Shown here: positions 1-6,469 of the stretch, in pieces
How positions within the stretch are numbered: position 1 is the first letter of the stretch
How the letters are laid out: each line of letters opens with the position of its first letter
IMG/VR virus record: IMGVR_UViG_3300020169_000109
Location: 1-24,530 of that record
DNA length: 24,530 nt
Strand: one strand, 5' to 3'
Source of the DNA: a virus
Position numbers and translations under genes: made by a program
The notes under the pieces: model-generated
What the model was told of the DNA's origin: nothing
The model's database searches: none
What the model saw: only the letters and a program-made list of their open reading frames with translations

Positions 1-258
1 CCCACCCAGTATCAAACTTGGAATTCTGATACTGAATCTTGGGACTTATTCTCTAGTCTCATTATTTCTGAAACAAGAAACTTACGAAATTTTAAACTAG
101 GAATGTCTGACTGGACTCAAGCAGTAGATGCGCCTCTCTCGGACGAGAAGAAAACTGAGTGGCGTACTTATCGTCAAGCTCTTCGAGATATAATGGCGAG
201 TCTTCCCGCAGACTTAGATGACCCAGAGAATGTTTCCTGGCCAACAGAACCCTCTTAA
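1..258 (+). CDS. C-terminal part of a tail fibre/tail assembly chaperone-like protein (5' truncated)
   Basis: The frame is open from base 1 to the TAA at 256-258, so 85 C-terminal residues are visible and the start lies outside the window. The residues include RNLRNFKLGMSDWTQAVDAP, then an acidic spacer and WRTYRQALRDI, ending in VSWPTEPS. This order (R-N-x-L, S/T-DWTQ, D-x-PL, W-x-x-YRQ-x-LRDI, P, WP-x-x-P) is the known signature of the phage tail assembly chaperone C-terminal domain (Pfam Phage_tail_APC type), often found at the end of fibre or fibre-assembly proteins. It is followed directly by the promoter of the terminase genes, so it ends the preceding tail/fibre module. The family call rests on motif recognition. 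Whether it is a separate chaperone or the tail of a longer fibre cannot be decided here. Confidence 0.6.
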   Translation, partial: PTQYQTWNSDTESWDLFSSLIISETRNLRNFKLGMSDWTQAVDAPLSDEKKTEWRTYRQALRDIMASLPADLDDPENVSWPTEPS

Positions 259-267
259 AAAAAGTTC

Positions 268-296
268 TTGACTTTTCGGTCTCAACATAATACAAT
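268..296 (+). promoter_or_regulatory. Sigma70-type promoter P1 upstream of the small terminase
   Basis: A -35 box TTGACT (268-273), a 17-base spacer and a -10 box TACAAT (291-296), with an A-run just upstream (257-263). A start point about 7 bases after the -10 box falls on or next to the A of the ATG at 303, predicting a leaderless mRNA. Two other sites in the window (2461-2489 and 11842-11870) share the TTCTTGAC core and the 17-base spacing. Confidence 0.75.
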
Positions 297-302
297 GAAT
301 CC

Positions 303-740
303 ATGAAACTCGTAAAGATGGCACCAGAAAATCTCGAAGTGGCAAATGCATATTTGTCCACGGGGTCTGCGCTCACTGCTGCAGGCAGCTTAGGTGTTGC
401 CCCAGACAAAGTTTACGAAGTGCTAGAGAAAAGTGACGTAAAAGACTACATCAACTCGGTTTATTTAGACCAAGGATATCGCAATCGTTTCAGACTCGCA
501 GAGCTGCTTGATGAAGTAATAGAGAACAAACTTCAAGAAGCTAGGGACTCTGAGCAGTATTCCAGTAAAGACCTCGTTGATATAATTGCACTCGCACATA
601 AAATAACTGTTGACCATACGAAAGAAGCAAAAGCTACTACAAATATTAAACAGCAAAATGTGCAAATCAATTCTCCGTTCGGCGAAGGTAACTATGGAAA
701 GTTAATGGAGAAACTACTTGGAAACCCAGCAACAGAATGA
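303..740 (+). CDS. terS: Terminase small subunit
   Basis: A 145-residue protein that would recognise the phage packaging site and load the large subunit. Residues about 12-40 form a helix-turn-helix-like segment (ANAYLSTGSALTAAGSLGV), followed by a helical middle (RLAELLDEVIENKLQEA) and SSKDLVDIIALAHKITVDH, the typical helical oligomerisation core of small terminases. The size and the position upstream of the large terminase fit. The ATG at 303 has no Shine-Dalgarno sequence, and the P1 promoter places the transcript start essentially at this codon. An alternative in-frame ATG at 318 also lacks a clear ribosome site. The 3' end overlaps the next gene by 23 bases and carries that gene's GGAG site. 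Assignment is by domain pattern and context. Confidence 0.75.
   Translation: MKLVKMAPENLEVANAYLSTGSALTAAGSLGVAPDKVYEVLEKSDVKDYINSVYLDQGYRNRFRLAELLDEVIENKLQEARDSEQYSSKDLVDIIALAHKITVDHTKEAKATTNIKQQNVQINSPFGEGNYGKLMEKLLGNPATE
707..720 (+). promoter_or_regulatory. Ribosome site deciding a TTG start
   Basis: GGAG at 707-710 lies 7 bases upstream of a TTG at 718-720, inside the end of the small terminase gene. No in-frame ATG occurs until 850, which would remove more than half of the protein, so TTG is the best start for the downstream gene. Confidence 0.65.
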
Positions 741-951
741 CCTTCTTACAGACTTTCGTACCCACGAAGCAGTTTGTGAAGAACGATGGAAAACTATATT
801 TAATGAAGTAAAGAAAGCTTCGGAAGATAGCCGTATTCGATATAAAGAAATGCAGCAATCCATCGATAAACTTCATAAACTCGTCTGGACAGTAGGCGGA
901 GCCCTTATCCTCTTCTTAGCAGGATTATTGGCATCAGGAAACATACTATGA
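718..951 (+). CDS. Small coiled-coil protein with C-terminal membrane segment
   Basis: A 77-residue protein started by TTG with GGAG 7 bases upstream. Residues about 1-52 are polar and helical with charged heptad-like spacing (RWKTIFNEVKKASEDSRIRY, then MQQSIDKLHKL). Residues about 53-77 form a single hydrophobic span (WTVGGALILFLAGLLASGNI) ending at the C-terminus. A cytosolic coiled coil with a C-terminal anchor resembles the architecture of XhlA-type haemolysin/holin accessory proteins and other small phage membrane proteins, but no diagnostic motif is present. It lies between the two terminase subunits, overlapping the small subunit gene by 23 bases and sharing an ATGA overlap with the next gene, so it is translated with packaging genes. 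A lysis accessory role or membrane tethering are both possible. Function is not known. Confidence 0.6.
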   Translation: METQQQNDLLTDFRTHEAVCEERWKTIFNEVKKASEDSRIRYKEMQQSIDKLHKLVWTVGGALILFLAGLLASGNIL

Positions 952-1184
952 TTTTTAAAAAAGGCAATATGTGGAAAGTAGCTGGCTCATCAGCAAAATA
1001 TGCTACAGAAGAAGAAGCGCTAAAAGCCGCAGGAATTCACCAAGCAGTAATGAAAGAAGCTCCTGTAGAGAAGACTTCTTGGCCCCCTTTAGAGAAAACA
1101 GAAGAAGCTCCTGTAGAGTGTGAAGAATGTGAATGTGACCCTTGCGAGTGTGAAAAAGAATGGAAGTCAGCAGACGAGACATAG
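948..1184 (+). CDS. Small acidic protein with a Cys-rich tail, unknown function
   Basis: A 78-residue protein; its ATG overlaps the upstream TGA (ATGA at 948-951) and a GGAA lies just upstream. The N-terminus (MIFKKGNMWKVAG, then YATEEEALKAAG) looks like a small beta-hairpin plus helix. A proline/glutamate-rich linker contains two copies of EAPVE 16 codons apart, encoded by a 17-base exact DNA repeat. The C-terminus packs five cysteines into a short acidic stretch (CEECECDPCEC), followed by EKEWKSADET. The cysteine spacing suggests metal binding or redox chemistry, but I know no family that matches. The last 25 bases overlap the large terminase start, implying translational coupling. Confidence 0.6.
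   Translation: MIFKKGNMWKVAGSSAKYATEEEALKAAGIHQAVMKEAPVEKTSWPPLEKTEEAPVECEECECDPCECEKEWKSADET
1054..1118 (+). repeat. In-frame direct repeat of 17 bases
   Basis: The 17 bases AAGAAGCTCCTGTAGAG occur at 1054-1070 and again at 1102-1118, exactly 48 bases (16 codons) apart, encoding the repeated EAPVE of the linker in the small Cys-tailed protein. The exact DNA match in a short gene suggests a recent internal duplication. Confidence 0.8.
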
Positions 1185-2440
1185 TTCTCGATAAAATAGT
1201 ACCGGGTAAGTTTCTAAAAGTACCTATTGAACAATATCTGGAGTTGCTAGGTATAGAGGCAATTCCTTCTCAGGTGGCCTTAATAAATGCTATTAATTCC
1301 GATAAGTATCGTTTTATTGTTGGTGCTCTTAGTCGTCGTCAAGGGAAGACGTATATCGGAAATATTATTGCCCAATGCGTCGCCCTCGTTCCAGGATGCC
1401 ATGTACTTATTGTCAGTCCTAATTACAATCTTTCTAATATCTCCTTCGACCTACAGCGTAATCTTATTAAGCATTTCGACTTAGAAGTAGCACGAGATAA
1501 CGCGAAAGATCGTGTAATTGAATTAACGAACGGGTCTACTGTTAGACTAGGGTCTGTAAACCAGATTGATTCAGTAGTAGGGAGGAGCTATGACTTTGTT
1601 CTCTTTGATGAGGCCGCATTGGCAGATGGAGAGACAGCGTTTAATGTTGCTATCAGGCCAACACTCGATAAGCCGGGATCTAAAGCTCTCTTTATTAGTA
1701 CTCCTCGTGGAAGGAATAATTGGTTTAGTCGCTTTTTTAATCGTGGGTTCACCGATGATTTTGAGGAGTGGGTAAGCATAAAGGCAACTTGGCATGATAA
1801 CCCAAGAGCTTCAGAAACTGATATTGCGGAAGCACGACGTTCTATGTCAACCGCAGAATTTGCTCAGGAATACGAAGCAGACTTTAATGTGTTTGAAGGA
1901 CAGATTTGGACACTTAACTTTGATAAGTGCGTGCAAGACTTATCAGAAATGGATTTTACAGGCTGCGATATTATCTCGGGGCTTGACGTAGGTTTTAAAG
2001 ACCCCACAGCATTTTGTTGTATCGCATATGACGGACACAAATATTATTTAATGGAAGAGTATTATGCGGCAGAACGCACGACAGAGGAACATGCTGGCTT
2101 CCTTGGTGAAATTATTGAAAGAAGAGAGGTCGACTATTGTTTTATCGATGCAGCCGCCGCACAGACAAGATTCGATCTTGCACAGCAGTATGATATTTCT
2201 ACTATCAACGCCAAGAAATCGGTGGTTGACGGGATTGGTCATGTGGCAAGTCTTATTGATAACGATCGTCTTATCGTAGACTCGAGCTGCACCGAAACAT
2301 TGCGCTCACTAGACATGTATAGATGGGACCCGAATCCCAACTTGATTCGAGAGAAGCCCGTTCACGATTCCTCTTCTCACATGGCAGACGCGTTGAGATA
2401 CGCACTCTATAGTTTTGAAGAGAACGCTCCAACATTCTAA
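1160..2440 (+). CDS. terL: Terminase large subunit (ATPase and nuclease)
   Basis: A 426-residue packaging motor that pumps DNA into the prohead and cuts the concatemer. Visible ATPase motifs: a Q-motif-like region (IPSQVALINAI, residues 35-45), Walker A SRRQGKT (58-64, K63), Walker B FVLFDEA (146-152, D150/E151) and coupling motif ISTPRG (179-184). The C-terminal RNase H-like nuclease shows the expected acids at D276 (GLDVGFKDPTA), D330 (FIDAAAA) and D410 (HMADALRY). Length is normal for this family and both domains look intact. The ATG at 1160 lies 25 bases inside the upstream gene and has only a weak ribosome site, so translational coupling is likely. An HNH gene with its own promoter follows. 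Confidence 0.95.
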   Translation: MEVSRRDIVLDKIVPGKFLKVPIEQYLELLGIEAIPSQVALINAINSDKYRFIVGALSRRQGKTYIGNIIAQCVALVPGCHVLIVSPNYNLSNISFDLQRNLIKHFDLEVARDNAKDRVIELTNGSTVRLGSVNQIDSVVGRSYDFVLFDEAALADGETAFNVAIRPTLDKPGSKALFISTPRGRNNWFSRFFNRGFTDDFEEWVSIKATWHDNPRASETDIAEARRSMSTAEFAQEYEADFNVFEGQIWTLNFDKCVQDLSEMDFTGCDIISGLDVGFKDPTAFCCIAYDGHKYYLMEEYYAAERTTEEHAGFLGEIIERREVDYCFIDAAAAQTRFDLAQQYDISTINAKKSVVDGIGHVASLIDNDRLIVDSSCTETLRSLDMYRWDPNPNLIREKPVHDSSSHMADALRYALYSFEENAPTF

Positions 2441-2460
2441 ACACCGAGTAAAAATAATTC

Positions 2461-2489
2461 TTGACTTTCAACTGACTCATGGCTATAAT
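2461..2489 (+). promoter_or_regulatory. Sigma70-type promoter P2 upstream of the HNH gene
   Basis: TTGACT (2461-2466), a 17-base spacer and a consensus TATAAT (2484-2489), preceded by AAAAATAATTC. It lies in the 61-base gap after the large terminase stop. A start at about 2495-2497 leaves only 5-7 leader bases before the ATG at 2502, with no Shine-Dalgarno sequence. It shares the 11 bases TTCTTGACTTT with P1. Confidence 0.8.
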
Positions 2490-2501
2490 GATTAAAATTA
2501 G

Positions 2502-2885
2502 ATGGTAGAATTAAAAAGAGACCCAGTAAAATACATCCGAGATAGGGCAAAATCGAAGTACGAGAAGGGTTCTGAATGTCGGATATGCGGCGTTAAGATA
2601 AAGTTAGACTTTCACCATTTCCATACTCTAGCTCCTCTACTGCGTAAATGGTTGAGTGAGAAGCAAAAGCTTCGTCCAGACCACTACACAGATGAGTATT
2701 TAATAATCTGGAGAGACGAATTTATAGATGATAACTGGGCTGAACTTTACACTGAAACAGTCACCCTATGTCACGATCATCATCTGAAACTACATTCCAT
2801 TTACGGAAGAAACCCCCCGCTTCACACTGCAGAAAAGCAGAAGCGCTGGGTAGAAATACAACGAGAAAAATATGGCTTGGTATGA
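2502..2885 (+). CDS. HNH-type endonuclease, probable packaging accessory
   Basis: A 127-residue protein with a zinc-pinned HNH core: CRIC (C26, C29), then KLDFHHF (H38/H39), a helical insert, and TLCHDHHLKLH (C90, H93/H94, H98), matching the CxxC ... HH ... C-H-x-x-H layout of phage HNH nucleases. Phage HNH proteins encoded beside the terminase are known to assist terminase cutting in cos-type packaging. This one sits between large terminase and portal, so a role in genome-end formation is a reasonable inference. Homing activity is an alternative, but nothing nearby looks like an intron or a split gene. It has its own promoter (P2) with almost no leader, and its last 14 bases overlap the portal start. 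Confidence 0.75.
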   Translation: MVELKRDPVKYIRDRAKSKYEKGSECRICGVKIKLDFHHFHTLAPLLRKWLSEKQKLRPDHYTDEYLIIWRDEFIDDNWAELYTETVTLCHDHHLKLHSIYGRNPPLHTAEKQKRWVEIQREKYGLV

Positions 2886-4065
2886 TTTCTGGAAACAGGA
2901 AAAGTTAAATCCCGCGCAAGAAGAGATTGTAGTAAGTCTCGAAGGCTCGGGCCCTATTGCTTCCAGAGAAATCGTACATAACTATAAAGCGTACTACGAG
3001 TACCTCGAAGTTGTGAACCGCGCCGTAAATATGATTGTAGATGATGCAGCTGAAATTCCGTTGCGAGTAGGTGAACCAATTCAAGGATTGAATTCAGTAA
3101 CCAAAGGTATAAGGCGTTCTCGTGTTGACTTATTGTTAAACAAAGAGCCTAACCCTTTTCAAGACGTTTCTACTTTTAAGCGAAACCTCATAATCGACTA
3201 TATACTAGATGGAAATATCTTTATATACTTTGATGGAGTTTCTCTGTATCATCTCCCCGCTAATTACATGGACATTGAGCCAGATAAAAGAACCTACGTA
3301 CAAGGCTATACTTTTCAGACAAGTATAGACTATACTCCTGATGAAATCATTCATGTTAAAGAAAACAGTTTTCATAGCATCTATCGTGGTACTAGTCGTT
3401 TAAGGGCAGCTCAACGAAGCATGTCTCAGCTTACACGTATGCGTGAATTTCAGGACAATTTCTTTAAGAATGGCGCTGTACCAGGTTTGGTAATTAAGTC
3501 ACCCTCTGTCATTAGTGAGAAAAATAAAGAGAGAATGATTCAATCTTGGGTCACGCGGTATAGACCGGATGGTGGCGGTAGACGCCCATTGGTGCTGGAC
3601 GGCGGAATGGAGTTAGACTCAATTTCAAATATTAATTTTCGTGAGCTAGACTTCGAATCGTCTATTGACTCCGCAAACAAAGAAGTATTAAAAGTACTTG
3701 GCGTACCGCCAATTATGTTAGACTCTGGTAATAATGCCAATATTCGTCCTAACCACAGAATGTATTATTTAGAAACTATTCTGCCTATCATAGAGAAGGT
3801 AAACAAAGCTCTCGAAAGGTTTTTCGGCTATCAAATTACTCCAGACATTAGTAATATTCCTGCACTTCAGCCAGAGCTAAGAGACTCAGCAGCCTATTAT
3901 TCTACACTAGTAAATGCAGGGATTATTACACCCAACGAAGCAAGAGAAGCTTTAAACTACGACGAGGTTTTTGGCGCTGGAGAAATACGTGTTCCTGCCA
4001 ACATTGCAGGCTCAGCTTCAAATCCCGCAGAAGGCGGAAGGCCACAAGAGCAAGAGGAAACTTAA
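2872..4065 (+). CDS. Portal protein (HK97-like)
   Basis: A 397-residue protein of the HK97-type portal family (Phage_portal), which forms the dodecameric vertex for DNA passage. Recognisable blocks are the N-terminal MAWYDFW, AVNMIVDDAAEIPLRV, the segment FKRNLIIDYILDGNIFIYFD, a wing region with IIHVKE and YRGTSRLRAA, NFFKNGAVPGLVIKSP, and the stem/crown part LGVPPIMLD followed by the MYYLETILPIIEKVNKALER helix and GIITPNEAREALNYDEV. The length is typical. The ATG lies 14 bases inside the HNH gene, and the next gene starts directly at the base after the stop. The Pro/Glu-rich tail (GGRPQEQEET) is commonly disordered in this family. Confidence 0.9.
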   Translation: MAWYDFWKQEKLNPAQEEIVVSLEGSGPIASREIVHNYKAYYEYLEVVNRAVNMIVDDAAEIPLRVGEPIQGLNSVTKGIRRSRVDLLLNKEPNPFQDVSTFKRNLIIDYILDGNIFIYFDGVSLYHLPANYMDIEPDKRTYVQGYTFQTSIDYTPDEIIHVKENSFHSIYRGTSRLRAAQRSMSQLTRMREFQDNFFKNGAVPGLVIKSPSVISEKNKERMIQSWVTRYRPDGGGRRPLVLDGGMELDSISNINFRELDFESSIDSANKEVLKVLGVPPIMLDSGNNANIRPNHRMYYLETILPIIEKVNKALERFFGYQITPDISNIPALQPELRDSAAYYSTLVNAGIITPNEAREALNYDEVFGAGEIRVPANIAGSASNPAEGGRPQEQEET

Positions 4066-4389
4066 ATGACAAAATCCGAAGTATTAAAGGTTATGATTGA
4101 TTTCTTTCATGAGCAGGGACGTGTGCCCTCTAGAAGTGAATATTATAAGCTAGGACCAGACGTATGGCCTATCAATCCAAGACTTTTAACAAGATATTTT
4201 AGAGGTAGGGGTTATAACTCTATCGTTAAAACTGCTGCACAGATGTATCCTGCAGATTGGAACTCAATTGGTAGTAAGCCTGTTGAAGAACCTAAACCAA
4301 TGAAAAAGCCCGTTCTTGAGCCGGCTTCAGAAGATGACCTTTCTCCTCTGGAGAAATTAAAATCTATAAAAGGAGAATCAATTGAATAA
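4066..4389 (+). CDS. Small protein with homing-endonuclease-associated-repeat-like domain
   Basis: A 107-residue protein whose ATG directly follows the portal TAA, with GAGGAAA upstream as ribosome site. The first 60 residues are a compact helical unit: KSEVLKVMIDFFHEQGRVPS, then RSEYYKLG, INPRLLTRYFRGRGYNSIVK. The pattern G-R-V-P-S/T, short helix, R-Y-F, G-Y-x-S-I/A resembles the DNA-binding repeat often attached to homing endonucleases. The rest (residues 63-107) is a Pro/Glu/Lys-rich linker. In this position it may help head assembly or bind DNA at the portal; neither is shown. The 3' end supplies the AGGAG site for the capsid gene and overlaps it by 8 bases. Confidence 0.55.
   Translation: MTKSEVLKVMIDFFHEQGRVPSRSEYYKLGPDVWPINPRLLTRYFRGRGYNSIVKTAAQMYPADWNSIGSKPVEEPKPMKKPVLEPASEDDLSPLEKLKSIKGESIE
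4371..4384 (+). promoter_or_regulatory. Ribosome site deciding a TTG start for the protease-capsid fusion
   Basis: AGGAG at 4371-4375 is 6 bases upstream of TTG at 4382-4384. The protein from this TTG starts MNKIFHIGSTFKAYEDG, matching the expected N-terminal strand of an HK97-type prohead protease. The first in-frame ATG afterwards (4454) would delete that strand. Confidence 0.7.
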
Positions 4390-6418
4390 AATTTTTCATA
4401 TTGGCTCCACTTTTAAAGCCTATGAAGATGGGGATGATCTCCATATCACAGGTATGGCCAGTACTAATAGTACTGACCGAGTTGGAGATATTATTGAATC
4501 TGAAGCCTGGACAAAGGGCGGACTTCAAAACTATTTAAACAATCCAGTTATTCTTTTTAATCACGACTACAACCAGCCGATTGGCCGAGCAATTTCGCTT
4601 GGTACTAACGACAATGGTCTGCAGCTAAAAGCAAAAATTGCTAAATCTGCTGGACATGTAGGAGAGTTAATTAAAGAAGGCGTCCTTGGAGCTTTTTCAG
4701 TCGGGTTTCGAGTCAAGGATGCGGAGTATATGACCGAAACCGATGGATATAAGATTAAGGACGCAGAGTTATTGGAGGTTTCCGTAGTTACGGTTCCTGC
4801 TAACCAAGCTGCTACCTTTTCTCTTGCTAAGTCTTTTAACTCTGATTCAGAATATGAAGACTTCAAGAAATCTTTCAAAACAGTAGATTCCTTAACAGAA
4901 TCTAATAAACTTCAGGAAACTGAAAAACATCTAGATTCCGTTAACGAATCAATGCCTACCGACTCTGATAAAGTCGAAGCACAGGAGAAAACTATGAGTG
5001 ATATCGATATTGATGCGATTGTGGCTGCTGCTGTCGAAAAGACCGCAACTGCAATGGCAATGAAAGAAGCTGAACGCAAGTCAGAAGAGAAAACGCGATT
5101 GGAAGCAGAACAAAAAGCTGCTGCCGAAGCCGAAGCTCAGAAGTCTGCACAAGAAGCTCAAATTGCAACCGCTGTATCTAGTGGTGCAGAACGTTTAATG
5201 GCTGACGTCGAAGCAAAAATGAGTGCTAAAGACGCTGACCATGCAGAAATTATTGGTTCATTGCAAAATGAACTGAAAGAAAAAGCCGCTGAAATTGAAA
5301 AAATTCAGCAGAGCAAGCGAGTCTTCTCAGACCGCGCTAGCCAAAAGTCTGAATTGTCAGAAGAAGATATGGTAAATGCACACGTTTTGGGTGTAGTTAC
5401 TAATAAAGGTATGGACACTCGTTTTGGTCGTTCTATCATGGAAAAAGTTAATGCCAGCTCTGGTGTAACTGTTCCTACTTCTACTACTGCGGACTTTGAG
5501 TCAACAGTATCTACCGCTATTCAGCGCGATATTGAGCTTGAACTCGTTCTTGACCCTCTTTTCCGTAAGATTCAGATGAATGCTGCTTCTATGGTTATCC
5601 CAACTATGCCTGATTCAGGTTACGCAGAGTGGCTTGGTAGCAATGCTGCCGGCACCGGCGCAGGTTCTGCCTTCAAGGGTAACTTAGGCGATCGTGATGA
5701 AGCTTCTCCTGGCGCTAACGCTGGTATTGGCTTAGGTAGCAAAGTCTTGACCGTAGAAAAGTTGGTTTCTAAGTCTTTCATGGCTAATGAAACTGAAGAA
5801 GATGCAATTATGCCTATTCTTCCTTTGATTCGTGAAGCTATGGTACGTGCTCATGCACGCGCTATTGAGCATTCAATTCTTCAAGCTGGTCATACTGCTG
5901 AAGTAGTAAACTCTGGGGGCCAAACTGGTCTTATCCAGCAGGCTATTGCTGCTAGCAAGAAGCTTGATACTGGTGCTTCTGCTGGTGCAGCTAGTGTTAC
6001 TGCTACTACTGCTGCTTTGTTGAATATGCGTCAAGCAATGGGTAAATACGGTCGTCGTCCTTCAGACGTAGTTTATGTTGTATCTTTAGATGCATACTAC
6101 GATTTGCTTGATGATGCTGAATTCCAAGATGTAAACTTGGTTGGTGGCGATCGCGCTACTAAGATTTCAGGCGAAATTGGTCAGGCTTATGGCTCACCCA
6201 TTATCGTTTGTGACGAGTTTACTGCCGGTAAAACTGCTAACAAGGTTTGGGGTGTTGCTGTCAATACTCGTAACTTCCTTGTACCAGTATTACGTGGTGT
6301 AACTGTTGAATCAGACTACGATGTTGAAAATCAGCGTCGAGTACTGGTTGCTACTCAGCGTCGTGGCTTTGATGTCATGTTTGCTGATGCAGGACAAGTT
6401 GTTTGTCACGCTTGGTAA
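4382..6418 (+). CDS. Prohead protease - scaffold - major capsid protein fusion
   Basis: A 678-residue protein with three parts. Residues 1-150 are an HK97/U35-type prohead protease: LFNHDY (H61), GAFSVGF (S106) and ELLEVSVVTVPANQ (E132), the expected catalytic set. Residues about 205-320 are an Ala/Glu/Lys-rich coiled coil, the scaffolding (delta-like) region. Residues about 325-678 are an HK97-fold major capsid protein: RFGRSIMEKVNASSGVTVPT, the P-domain-like helix AMVRAHARAIEHSIL, NMRQAMGKYGRRPSDVV, and the C-terminal QRRGFDVMFADA. HK97 itself keeps protease and capsid separate; fused versions are known in other phages. An AGGAG plus ATG at 4983-4996 lies in frame at residue 205, so a 474-residue scaffold-capsid protein is probably also made. 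In the capsid domain all Arg codons I read are CGN, unlike downstream genes rich in AGA. A hairpin follows the stop. Confidence 0.9.
   Translation: MNKIFHIGSTFKAYEDGDDLHITGMASTNSTDRVGDIIESEAWTKGGLQNYLNNPVILFNHDYNQPIGRAISLGTNDNGLQLKAKIAKSAGHVGELIKEGVLGAFSVGFRVKDAEYMTETDGYKIKDAELLEVSVVTVPANQAATFSLAKSFNSDSEYEDFKKSFKTVDSLTESNKLQETEKHLDSVNESMPTDSDKVEAQEKTMSDIDIDAIVAAAVEKTATAMAMKEAERKSEEKTRLEAEQKAAAEAEAQKSAQEAQIATAVSSGAERLMADVEAKMSAKDADHAEIIGSLQNELKEKAAEIEKIQQSKRVFSDRASQKSELSEEDMVNAHVLGVVTNKGMDTRFGRSIMEKVNASSGVTVPTSTTADFESTVSTAIQRDIELELVLDPLFRKIQMNAASMVIPTMPDSGYAEWLGSNAAGTGAGSAFKGNLGDRDEASPGANAGIGLGSKVLTVEKLVSKSFMANETEEDAIMPILPLIREAMVRAHARAIEHSILQAGHTAEVVNSGGQTGLIQQAIAASKKLDTGASAGAASVTATTAALLNMRQAMGKYGRRPSDVVYVVSLDAYYDLLDDAEFQDVNLVGGDRATKISGEIGQAYGSPIIVCDEFTAGKTANKVWGVAVNTRNFLVPVLRGVTVESDYDVENQRRVLVATQRRGFDVMFADAGQVVCHAW
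4983..4996 (+). promoter_or_regulatory. Internal ribosome site and in-frame ATG inside the protease-capsid gene
   Basis: AGGAG (4983-4987), 6 spacer bases, then ATG (4994-4996) in the same frame as the TTG at 4382. The product would start MSDIDIDAIVAAAVEK at residue 205 of the fusion, at the protease/scaffold junction, and be 474 residues long. The spacing is at least as good as that of the upstream start. Confidence 0.7.
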
Positions 6419-6430
6419 GATGTTTAGGAT

Positions 6431-6460
6431 GGGAAGCCTTCGGGCTTCCCAAGCCTTTTT
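6431..6460 (+). terminator. UUCG-capped hairpin with T-run after the capsid gene
   Basis: An 8-bp perfect stem GGGAAGCC (6431-6438) and GGCTTCCC (6443-6450) closes a TTCG tetraloop on a C-G pair, the extra-stable cUUCGg form. After AAGCC comes TTTTT (6456-6460). The five-base gap between stem and T-run makes it a weaker or partial terminator. It may also protect the 3' end of the capsid mRNA. Confidence 0.7.
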
Positions 6461-6469
6461 AGGAAAGAA

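Noticed and set aside
2461-2885. HNH plus promoter as a recently inserted moron or homing element
   Set aside because: There is no terminator or interrupted host gene, and the gene overlaps the portal start by 14 bases, so it is integrated in the operon.
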